Source of the DNA: Akkermansia muciniphila
Lineage (GTDB): Bacteria; Verrucomicrobiota; Verrucomicrobiia; Opitutales; Opitutaceae
Assembly (NCBI GenBank): GCA_945898185.1
Contig: CAMDHP010000001.1
Span: 1-64,000 of the forward strand
Direction: 5' to 3'
Length of the DNA: 64,000 nucleotides
The notes beneath the pieces are model-generated. The model was not told where the DNA came from. It searched no databases and saw only the letters and a list, made by a program, of their open reading frames with translations. Shown in pieces: positions 25,601 to 33,082 of this stretch. How positions within the stretch are numbered: position 1 is the first letter of the stretch; the number at the start of each line of letters is the position of its first letter. Both the position numbers and the translations under genes were made by a program.

Positions 25601-28600
25601 ATGAAAAACCACCTCACCTCCACCGCATCCCGCCGCATCCCGGCCCGTCTCGTCGCCAAAATTCTCGTGGCGCTGCCCTTGTTGGCTGCTACTGCATCAG
25701 CTCAGGTTACTCTGTCGGGCGGCAACTACACGCAGAATTTCAACTCAATTGGCTCTGGTCTTCCCGCCGGTTGGGGTGTTCGCACGGGAGCAAACGCCAG
25801 TGCGCTTGGCACCGCAGCGACGCTCATTTCCTCCAACGCTACTACAAATGATTGGTCTAGCACGTCAGGTAATTTTAGACCTGCCGCAGCTGCAAGCGCA
25901 GGTTCTTCGAGCAACGCCACAGTCCAATTCGCCTCAGCCGATAGAGCGCTTGCCGTTCGCCAAACTGGATCCTTCGGAGATTCAGGTGCTTCATTTAACT
26001 TTAATTTCAATTCTTCCGGCCTAACTGTAAACTCGCTCAGCATAGACCTACAAATGCTCAGTGTGCAGACACGAAGCACAACATGGAGCCTACAATACGG
26101 AACCGGGGCAACACCCACATCGTTCACGACCCTCGGAACATTCAGTGACCCAGGAGCGTTCGGCTCGACTACCCAAACGTTTACGACCGGCCTGTCCGGG
26201 ATTAGTAATCTTTCTAGCGTGTGGTTTCGAGTCGCGGCATTATCTTCAACAACCGGCTCCGGAAGCCGTGATACCTTCGGCATTGATAACTTCACGATGT
26301 CTTACGCTGCCGCCGCGGGTGGAGCCGTATCAATCGGTTTAGGCAACACTTTCACGCCGACAAGCTTCGGTGGTGCCACGTTCACTACTCTCGATACAGC
26401 CCTCCTCAATGGCACTGCAGCCTCGATCAACCTGAACGGCGCGGTTACTGCCGCAGGGCTCAAGTTCGTCACCACCGGCTACACCCTCGCCTCACCGACC
26501 GGCTCCGACACGATCGCTGTGACCGGTGCGATTGATGTCGCCACCGGCGGCAACGGCACCCTGAGCGCCAAGCTGACCGGCTCCAACGCACTAAGCAAGA
26601 CCGGCACGGGCAACCTCACGCTCTCCAACGCAGCCAACGACTTCGTTGGTAATATTTCCATCGGTGGCGGCACCCTCGAAATCACATCCGATGGCGCGCT
26701 GGGCAACACCGCGAACGACATCGCACTCGCCGGCGGCACCCTCAAAACCCAAACCTCCATTTCACTCAACACTGGTCGCGACCTCAGCGGCGCTGGATCG
26801 CTCGCCATCGCAAGTGGCCAGACCCTCACCCTGAACGGCAACTTGACCAGCGCCGCCCTCACCCTCTCCGAGACGGGCACCCTGGCTCTGGCCGGTAGCA
26901 CTAACAGCGCCTCCAGCCTTGCCTTCACCGCCCCTGGAGCTGTCAGCGGCACTGCACTTACCCTTAACGGCGGCATCACCACCGGTGCCTACTCCGGCAA
27001 CGCGAGCGTAAGCAATAACCTCGATTTCGGCACCACCGCCGACCGCGCACTCATGATTGAAGGCAATCTCCAGCTCGCCGGTAGCACAACCCTAGGAGCG
27101 GCCCGCCGCTTGATCAAGACCGGCAACGGAACCCTCACTCTCTCTGGCGATCAAGCCGGGAATCTCGGGGGCATTCGGCTCGGCGTTCAAGGTGCGACAC
27201 CGGTCGAAGGCGGCTCCCTTGTTGTCTCCGCCAACAACGCTCTCGGTAACACTACCTTCCAGTTCAACTCTGGAACCCTGAGCTCCTCCGGTGAGCGGAC
27301 TTTCGCGAACGCTATCTCCATCGGTGGACGCGGCAACGGTGTATCCGCACCCACCCTTTCTGGCTCAAATGCCACCTTTAACGGCAGCGGAAATGGATTT
27401 TTCGAAGCGACCGGCACCACGGGTGAACTTCGTCTCGATGTGAATAACACGACGACCATCACTGGCAACTGGACGGCAACAAGCGGCGCCGGCAATTCCA
27501 CCGGCATCACGATCGGCGGCACCGGCAGTTTGGTTCTCGGTGGCAACGCCTCGGCTCTCACGGAAACCGTGACTCTCGCCAACTCCGTCAGCCTCCAAGT
27601 CAGAAACGCCCTCGGCGGCGGCGTAACCGCAGGCTCTGGCACCACCCTCGGCGGCAACGGCACCATCGCCGGCAACGTAGCCCTCGCCAGCGCCACCATC
27701 GGCTCAGCTGGCGATACGCTCAGCCTCGGCAGCAACCTCACCACCACCGGCACGAGCAACGTCGCCGCATCATCCGTCGTGAATGTAGCTGGCTCCACTA
27801 CCGTCTCGACCGGCACCTTCACGCTTAATGGCGAGCTCAACAGCTCTGGTGGCGTGACTGTCGCGACCGGTGCATCCTTGGTCGGCAATGCGAACATCAC
27901 CAACGCTACCACCCTCTCCGGCGGCACCCTCGGCACCTCGGGCAACACGCTTACCCTTGGCAGCACCCTCGGCGTCACAGAGAGCAGCTCCATCGCCAGC
28001 GGCGTGACCGTCAACGTTGGCGGCACCACGACCCTCAGCGGCGGCGTGTTCTCGGTCAACGGCACTCTCGGTGGCACAGGCTCGAAAATCGTCGGCACCG
28101 GCGCCACCCTCGGCGGCAACGGCACCATCAGCGGCCCCACCACCATCCAGTCCGGTGGCTTCCTCTCCCCCGGCAACAGCCCCGGCATCCAAACCTTCAC
28201 CGATGACCTCACCCTCTCGGGCACGACCGTCATGGAAATTAACGGCACCGTTCGCGGCACCGGCTACGACGGCATCAATCTTACCGGCACGATCGCCGAT
28301 ACGCTTACCTATGGCGGAACTCTGAGCATGTCATTCAACGCCCCGATCACAGCCACCGTTTATGACCTCTTCGCCATCGGTAGCGTCGTCGAGGGCGGTG
28401 ACTTTGGAATCGTTTCCATCGGAGGCACCGCTGTCGTCGCGACCACCGGAACAATCACCGGCTCCGGTTGGACCGCCACCGTGGCCGAAATCCTTTCAGG
28501 GCCGACCTGGAACCTGATCTTCAGCAATGCCACCGGCGACCTCACCATCACCGCCATCCCAGAGCCCTCCGCCTACGCCGCGCTCGCCGGTTTCGGCATG

Positions 28601-28657
28601 ATCGGCTTCGCGCTGTATCGCCGCCGCAGTCAGAACGCCGCCAAACGCGCCGCCTGA
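25601..28657 (+). CDS. Secreted autotransporter-type beta-repeat protein with PEP-CTERM sorting signal
   Basis: This 1018-residue exported surface or matrix protein starts with a Sec signal peptide (about 1-34: basic start, hydrophobic 'ILVALPLLAATASA', cleavage near ASAQ). An N-terminal Ser/Thr/Asn-rich domain (about 35-235) ends 'DTFGIDNFTMSY'. About 700 residues of glycine- and threonine-rich passenger repeats follow, of the autotransporter-associated type ('LSKTGTGNLTLSNA', 'GGGTLEITSDGALGNT', 'TLGGNGTI', 'LSPGNSPGIQTF'). The end is a PEP-CTERM tag, 'IPEPSAYAALAGFGMIGFA' followed by an Arg cluster. There is no autotransporter barrel, so exosortase processing rather than type V secretion is expected. 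The long antisense ORFs here are codon-bias shadows. Confidence 0.9.
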   Translation: MKNHLTSTASRRIPARLVAKILVALPLLAATASAQVTLSGGNYTQNFNSIGSGLPAGWGVRTGANASALGTAATLISSNATTNDWSSTSGNFRPAAAASAGSSSNATVQFASADRALAVRQTGSFGDSGASFNFNFNSSGLTVNSLSIDLQMLSVQTRSTTWSLQYGTGATPTSFTTLGTFSDPGAFGSTTQTFTTGLSGISNLSSVWFRVAALSSTTGSGSRDTFGIDNFTMSYAAAAGGAVSIGLGNTFTPTSFGGATFTTLDTALLNGTAASINLNGAVTAAGLKFVTTGYTLASPTGSDTIAVTGAIDVATGGNGTLSAKLTGSNALSKTGTGNLTLSNAANDFVGNISIGGGTLEITSDGALGNTANDIALAGGTLKTQTSISLNTGRDLSGAGSLAIASGQTLTLNGNLTSAALTLSETGTLALAGSTNSASSLAFTAPGAVSGTALTLNGGITTGAYSGNASVSNNLDFGTTADRALMIEGNLQLAGSTTLGAARRLIKTGNGTLTLSGDQAGNLGGIRLGVQGATPVEGGSLVVSANNALGNTTFQFNSGTLSSSGERTFANAISIGGRGNGVSAPTLSGSNATFNGSGNGFFEATGTTGELRLDVNNTTTITGNWTATSGAGNSTGITIGGTGSLVLGGNASALTETVTLANSVSLQVRNALGGGVTAGSGTTLGGNGTIAGNVALASATIGSAGDTLSLGSNLTTTGTSNVAASSVVNVAGSTTVSTGTFTLNGELNSSGGVTVATGASLVGNANITNATTLSGGTLGTSGNTLTLGSTLGVTESSSIASGVTVNVGGTTTLSGGVFSVNGTLGGTGSKIVGTGATLGGNGTISGPTTIQSGGFLSPGNSPGIQTFTDDLTLSGTTVMEINGTVRGTGYDGINLTGTIADTLTYGGTLSMSFNAPITATVYDLFAIGSVVEGGDFGIVSIGGTAVVATTGTITGSGWTATVAEILSGPTWNLIFSNATGDLTITAIPEPSAYAALAGFGMIGFALYRRRSQNAAKRAA

Positions 28658-28706
28658 TCAGCCCTTCACCTTAAACTCCCACCTTAATCTTCTGCCAACG
28701 GCAGAT

Positions 28707-28740
28707 GGCCCGCCCTCACCCGGCGGGCCCTTTTTGTTTT
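28707..28740 (+). terminator. Intrinsic terminator of the PEP-CTERM protein gene
   Basis: Arms GGCCCGCC (28707-28714) and GGCGGGCC (28722-28729) pair perfectly, followed by CTTTTTGTTTT. It lies 50 bases after the stop codon. A smaller TCTGCC/GGCAGA hairpin sits immediately before it. Confidence 0.93.
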
Positions 28741-28883
28741 GCGCCTAAGACCCTGCCGCTGGGGAGGAAAACGACGATGAGCGCGGCAAGGGGAAGAAAC
28801 CAAATGGCCGAACCGTTCAGATTTTTAACGCGAAGACGCGAAGAGCCGATAAGATCGGTAGGTAAATGAATTAAACCTAAATT

Positions 28884-29048
28884 CGGCAGTTCAAACCGAC
28901 CGCGGATTACGCGGATCGAGCGGATAAAACAGGATACAGAAAATACCACGAACCGAAGGAACTCACCCTGGGGGTGATGCATAGATGTTTGGCAATCGTC
29001 TGGTATCCGCGTCCATCCGCGTAATCCGCGGTTTCCAATGCCGTTTTT
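28884..29048. repeat. Palindromic intergenic repeat, family A, copy 2
   Basis: This near-copy of the 7366-7532 element runs from CGGCAGTTCAAACCG through GCGGATTACGCGGAT to ATCCGCGTAATCCGCGG and AATGCCGTTTTTAGGCT, with the same central hairpin (TCACC-CTGGG-GGTGA). By eye nearly nine in ten positions agree, including the last ten bases outside the palindrome. An inverted word, TTTTAACGCGAAGACGCGAA, lies shortly before it (28825). Confidence 0.88.
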
Positions 29049-29174
29049 AGGCTGAAAGCTAGGGGCGGGGTAGGTATCAGGAGTCCCCTTTGCCTCCGTG
29101 CCTCTATGGTGAAAAACTTCAGCGCGTGCGCTTTGGTTTTGTTTTCGCGGGATTCGTGTGTTTCGTCACCCGCT

Positions 29175-29534
29175 ATGTCAGACGCAAAACTTCTAGAGAT
29201 TTTTCCCAATCCCGCGCCCAAGCGCGATTTTCTGATCGAGCACACGCATCACGAATTCACCTCGGTGTGCCCGATGACGGGGCATCCCGATTTCGGCAAC
29301 ATCACGGTGCGCTACGTGCCGGATAAAACCTGCGTGGAGCTGAAGTCGCTCAAGATCTATTTCCACGCCTTCCGCAACCAGGGTATCTTCTTCGAGGCAG
29401 TGACCAATAAAATCTGCGACGACCTCGGCGCGGCGCTCAAGCCCCGCAGCTTGGAAATCGTGGCGGACTGGAAGGCGCGCGGCGGCTTCACCTCGGTGGT
29501 GACGGCGCGCTGGACCAAGCCGAAGGCCAAGTAA
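29175..29534 (+). CDS. queF: NADPH-dependent 7-cyano-7-deazaguanine reductase (preQ0 reductase)
   Basis: QueF reduces preQ0 to preQ1 in queuosine synthesis. The 119-residue protein is the short single-domain form. The catalytic Cys32 and Asp39 sit in 'TSVCPMTGHPDFGN', and the QueF motif is 'ELKSLKIYF' at residues 55-63, followed by 'HAFRNQGIFFEAV'. I use the ATG at 29175 because longer frames begin in repeat DNA: the word TTCGTGTGTTTCGT lies at 29153-29166, just before the start. No other que gene is nearby. Confidence 0.93.
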   Translation: MSDAKLLEIFPNPAPKRDFLIEHTHHEFTSVCPMTGHPDFGNITVRYVPDKTCVELKSLKIYFHAFRNQGIFFEAVTNKICDDLGAALKPRSLEIVADWKARGGFTSVVTARWTKPKAK

Positions 29535-29649
29535 AAGTCGGGCGAGCGGTCAGCTGTGCGGCCCGTCCCAACAACGCGCTCTTTCTGCGAAGCCTGATGA
29601 CGCAGCAAAGGCGCCGCACAGCCGGGCTTTCTAAACGCGGCTGGGCCTA

Positions 29650-30405
29650 CTAGAGCCGCCGCGCCTTGCCGGCGGTGTTGGCCCCTTCCCACTCCTCTTT
29701 GGTCGGGAGGGTGTTAGGCATCGCCGTCTCCGCTACGAGTTCGTCGCCCCGGTAAATACGCACCCAGACGCCATGAAGTTTATCCCGGGCGGTGCGTTTT
29801 TTATCGGAGTCGCTCCAGACCCAACCGGACTTCAAGGCGACCTTCACCGCCTCCACCGTGTCGGTGCGAAATTGCACCCGGCCGCTCATCGGTATCGGCT
29901 CCACCTCGGCCTGACCGCGACGGCGCTTGAGCTTGGCCTCCTCCTTCGAGTCGATGAGTTGCTCCGAGGGATCCAGAAAGAGCACGTATTCGGCCCGGAG
30001 TTTATCGAGCGGCTGGTTTGAGCGGTTGGCGAGAGTGACGTTAAAACCCCACTGTTCGTAGCTGTAAGTCACGCCGGTAGCCTCCTTCTTTTCGGTCGAA
30101 AATTTGGCGCGGCTGAGCTCGATCAACACGCTGCCGGCCGGCATCGGCTTGGGCTTGGCGGCCGCCTCAATGGCCTCGGTGCGGAGGGCGCGTTGGTCAT
30201 CCTCGGCGAGGGCGGAGAAGGGCAGGGTGAGAACCTGGCCGGTGTCGCTCCGTTTGAGGCGCACGCCCTCGGCCTCGAACGAGATAATGTCGGCCTCAAT
30301 GGTGCGCCCATCCTTGGCGGTGAAAGTGCGGGCGTGGGCAGGCGACACCGAGGCAAACAAGACGGCACCAAGAATCGAAAGAGTGAGCAAAAGGCGTGGA
30401 AGCAT
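29650..30405 (-). CDS. Secreted SHD1-domain protein of unknown function
   Basis: Function unknown. The 251-residue product (ATG at 30405) has a signal peptide, 'LLLTLSILGAVLFASVSPAHA' in pieces over residues 3-25. It is followed directly by an SLA1-homology (SHD1-like) module: 'RTFTAKDGRTIEADIISFEA', 'VRLKRSDTGQVLTLPFSALA', 'EDDQRAL'. SHD1 modules are frequent in exported proteins of Planctomycetes and Verrucomicrobia. The remainder looks like a beta-sandwich with a charged 'EEAKLKRRRGQAEVEP' loop. Convergent with queF. A TTG nine bases upstream is an alternative start. Confidence 0.75.
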   Translation of the reverse strand: MLPRLLLTLSILGAVLFASVSPAHARTFTAKDGRTIEADIISFEAEGVRLKRSDTGQVLTLPFSALAEDDQRALRTEAIEAAAKPKPMPAGSVLIELSRAKFSTEKKEATGVTYSYEQWGFNVTLANRSNQPLDKLRAEYVLFLDPSEQLIDSKEEAKLKRRRGQAEVEPIPMSGRVQFRTDTVEAVKVALKSGWVWSDSDKKRTARDKLHGVWVRIYRGDELVAETAMPNTLPTKEEWEGANTAGKARRL

Positions 30406-30659
30406 GGTAAACAATACCTATGCCTCGAGGCGGAACGCGACAAGGTTAAGCAAGGGCGCTTCGGTTACTTTTTAAAAACGGGAACCCGGGCCCTCCGCGC
30501 AAGCCGGCCATCCCTGAACGCGAAGCCGATATCAAGGGCCGCAGGCGAGATCGTTTCAAAGCGAACGCGGGTGCGCGGATTCGACTTCGCGTCCCTTCGC
30601 GAGCCTTCGCTGTTAAAAAATGCCGCGCTCCGGCCCGAGTTACGGTTCTGAGCTTCGAA

Positions 30660-31427
30660 TTAAGCGCGCAGCGCAGCGACCACGGCGGCGTGAAGCTCCG
30701 GCGTGGCGGCGGCGATGATGTGCGCAGCCGGGTAGGCCGCCCCACCCTGCCAATCGCTGATGACGCCGCCCGCGCCGCGCACCACCGGGATGAGCGCTGC
30801 GATGTCCCACGGGTTCATGATCGGGTCGAGGCAAACATCCGCGCGCCCGCTGGCTAGCAGCAGGTAGCCGTAACAATCTCCCCAGGTGCGCACCAAGCGG
30901 GCGCGGGCGAGCAGGCGCTCGCAGGCCGCGCCGTTCTGGTAGCGCGCAAGGTTGAGATGGTCGCTGGTGAGCACCGTAGCCTGCGCGACTTCGGTGGTGG
31001 CGCGGCAACGCACGGGGCGGCCGTTGAGGGTCGTGAGCACGTTATCACCGAGCAGAAGCTGCCCGAGCACGGGCTGGTGGATGCAACCCAGCACGGGCTG
31101 GCCGCGATGGAGCAGCGCGATGAGGGTGCCCCACAGCGGGACGGCGGTGATGAAGGCCTTGGTGCCGTCAATCGGATCGATCACCCAGACAAACTCCGCG
31201 TCCTCCCGCACGTTGCCGAGCTCCTCGCCGATGATGCCGTGAGTGGGGAAACGCGCCTCAATCAGCCGACGCAACAGCGCCTCCGCGCCTCGATCGGCGG
31301 CGGTGACGGGAGAGGCATCGTCCTTGGACTCCACCGCAAGATCAGTGCGCCCGTAAAACGGCAGGATAAACCGACCGCTCTCGGCGGCGAGTTCGGCGAT
31401 GAAGGCGCGATAGGGTGCGAGGTCCAT
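30660..31427 (-). CDS. hisN: Inositol-monophosphatase-family phosphatase, likely histidinol-phosphatase
   Basis: This Mg-dependent phosphatase has 255 residues. Metal-site motifs are 'GIIGEELGNV' (Glu), 'WVIDPIDGTKAFI' (DPIDGT) and 'PWDIAALIPVVRGAGG' (WD). The 'GRFILPFYGRTDLAVESKDD' start and 'SPVTAADRGAEALLRRLI' block are close to the HisN subgroup that dephosphorylates histidinol phosphate. CysQ or inositol-phosphatase activity cannot be excluded. The start lies next to a palindromic repeat element, and no his operon is nearby. Confidence 0.82.
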   Translation of the reverse strand: MDLAPYRAFIAELAAESGRFILPFYGRTDLAVESKDDASPVTAADRGAEALLRRLIEARFPTHGIIGEELGNVREDAEFVWVIDPIDGTKAFITAVPLWGTLIALLHRGQPVLGCIHQPVLGQLLLGDNVLTTLNGRPVRCRATTEVAQATVLTSDHLNLARYQNGAACERLLARARLVRTWGDCYGYLLLASGRADVCLDPIMNPWDIAALIPVVRGAGGVISDWQGGAAYPAAHIIAAATPELHAAVVAALRA

Positions 31428-31450
31428 GAAGGAAGATTCGGAGGTCTAAC

Positions 31451-31548
31451 CATGAAACACGTGAAACACACGAAAAACGAACCGGATTTAAAGGTCGGGC
31501 CATGATGACTGGATTTCGTGCTCTTTCGTGTGTTTCGTGATCCTCATG
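31451..31548. repeat. Palindromic intergenic repeat, family C
   Basis: The left arm CATGAAACACGTGAAACACA followed by CGAAA (31451-31476) mirrors the right arm TTTCGTGTGTTTCGTGATCC followed by TCATG (31524-31548). About 47 bases lie between the arms. The final ATG of the right arm is the start codon of the downstream exonuclease gene. A half copy (TTCGTGTGTTTCGT) lies at 29153-29166, just before queF. Confidence 0.8.
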
Positions 31549-32241
31549 TTCTGGAACGATCAGCTTATTCACTTCGTTGATTTCGAGGGATCGATCGTGT
31601 CAGGGATTCTTGAATACGGCTTCGTTTCGCTGCGCGGCGGAAAAGTTGTGTCGGCGGGCGGGCGCTTCTGCCGGCCCGCGGGCCGGGTGCGGGCGGAAGA
31701 AACCGCGGTGCACGGGCTCGCCGCGGAAGCCCTGGCGGACTGCGCACCCTTCGCGGATGAGTTCGATATTTTTTCCCGATTACGGGAAACCGGACCGCTG
31801 GCGGCGCATTTTTCAAACGCGGAAAACACCTTGATCAAAACAACCTGGCCCTACCCCCGAGCGGTCCCGGATTTCACGCATGCCACCGACGCCCGCCTCG
31901 TCCTCGACTGGGGACCGTGGATAGATACCGGGCGGCTCTACACGCAAACACGGGGCGGCGCGGGCGGAGTTGCTCAGGGGACCACCAGCGGACTCGGGCT
32001 GGCCGAGCTCGTGGCGGCCGAGGGCTTGCAAGCGCGGCTCGACGCGCTGGCGGCGGAGCATTGTCCGCCAGAGCGTCGGCACTACCACGCGGCGCTCTAT
32101 GATGCACTCGCCGGAGCGTTGCTGTTGACCCGGCTGGCGGCATTGCCCGCCTGGGGTGATAAATCGCTGCGCTGGCTGATCGAGCACAGCACCCTGAACG
32201 CGGGAAAACGCGAAATCCTGCGGCAGGGGGAGCTGTTCTAG
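31546..32241 (+). CDS. DnaQ-like 3'-5' exonuclease family protein
   Basis: This putative DEDD-family 3'-5' exonuclease resembles the DNA polymerase III epsilon proofreading fold. From the ATG at 31546 the 231-residue product has ExoI-like 'IHFVDFEGSIVSGILEYGFV' (Asp and Glu metal ligands), a middle 'LAAHFSNAENTLIK' block that could supply the ExoII Asp/Asn position, and 'HYHAALYDALAGALLL' with the ExoIII His-x4-Asp pair. The canonical ExoII aspartate is not obvious. The start codon is embedded in the right arm of a palindromic repeat, and the stop overlaps the stop of the convergent HAD gene in a CTAG. Confidence 0.72.
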   Translation: MFWNDQLIHFVDFEGSIVSGILEYGFVSLRGGKVVSAGGRFCRPAGRVRAEETAVHGLAAEALADCAPFADEFDIFSRLRETGPLAAHFSNAENTLIKTTWPYPRAVPDFTHATDARLVLDWGPWIDTGRLYTQTRGGAGGVAQGTTSGLGLAELVAAEGLQARLDALAAEHCPPERRHYHAALYDALAGALLLTRLAALPAWGDKSLRWLIEHSTLNAGKREILRQGELF

Positions 32242-32891
32242 CCGCAAACGACGAGACTGGAGAGCTGCGCCAGCGTCACGGAATGGAGCGAATCCCAGCG
32301 GGCGGTGGCGTGGGGAAAGTCGTGATGGGCAGTTGCGGGGTTGGGGATGACAACCACTCGCAATCCGGCGCGGGCCGCGGCGACGTGTCCTGGCACCGAG
32401 TCCTCAAATGCAATCGCATCAAGCGCCGGGATGCCAAGTCGAGCGAGGGCCGCGATGTAGAGGTCCGGCGCGGGTTTACCAAACTGCACATCTCCGCGAC
32501 AGAGCACGGCGTCGAAAAACCCAAGCAGGCCGCGCGGGGCTAATTGGCCCTCGACGTGAGAGTGACTGGAGTTGGACGCAACGGCCAGCCGCAGACCCGC
32601 CGCGCGAGCCTCGGCAAGCAGGTCCGCAATCCCGGGCCGGACGGGAGCGGCGGCCATCAAAGCACGGGCGAGCACGCGGTGGCGCTGTTCGAGCCCCTCC
32701 CTGTCGTGTAAGAGAGGATACGCTTCCCATTTGTCAGACACGATACCCACGTGCCCCACGAGCGCATGAAGCACCTCCGGACGGGCCAAGCGTCCGTCTT
32801 CGCGGTGAATGGTTTGCCACGAGTCTATGATCGCGGACTCGGTGTCTACTATAAGCCCGTCAAAATCGAAGATAAGTCCGCGCAATCCCAT
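32238..32891 (-). CDS. HAD-superfamily phosphatase (beta-phosphoglucomutase-like)
   Basis: This 217-residue HAD subfamily IA hydrolase has motif I 'LIFDFDGLIVDTES' with the nucleophile Asp, a helical cap, motif II in 'LRLAVASNSSHSHVEGQL', the Lys of motif III in 'VQFGKPAPDLYIAALARLGI', and motif IV 'AIAFEDSVPGHVAAARAG'. It resembles beta-phosphoglucomutase and sugar-phosphate phosphatases, and the exact substrate is not deducible. Its stop codon shares three bases with the stop of the convergent exonuclease gene. Confidence 0.85.
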   Translation of the reverse strand: MGLRGLIFDFDGLIVDTESAIIDSWQTIHREDGRLARPEVLHALVGHVGIVSDKWEAYPLLHDREGLEQRHRVLARALMAAAPVRPGIADLLAEARAAGLRLAVASNSSHSHVEGQLAPRGLLGFFDAVLCRGDVQFGKPAPDLYIAALARLGIPALDAIAFEDSVPGHVAAARAGLRVVVIPNPATAHHDFPHATARWDSLHSVTLAQLSSLVVCG

Positions 32892-33082
32892 GGCGGGATC
32901 GTGACCATGAAGCGCAATGGCGCAACCACCGGCGGCACTTGGCGAAAGCCCATGGAGGCAGCGGCCGCCCCCCCTTTTTTTAAGGACCGAAGAAAGACGG
33001 CGACCCAGCGGGCTTTATCGGTCGGCGCCTCACGGTCCATCTTGCAGATGTCGGCCCCCTTCGTTCTTACTCCAGACCCACG

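Noticed and set aside
27187..28260. Long minus-strand open frame (357 codons) opposite the PEP-CTERM protein
   Set aside because: It mirrors the Gly/Thr/Asn repeat codons of the sense gene, is Val/Pro-rich without any motif, and has no leader; it is a codon-bias shadow.
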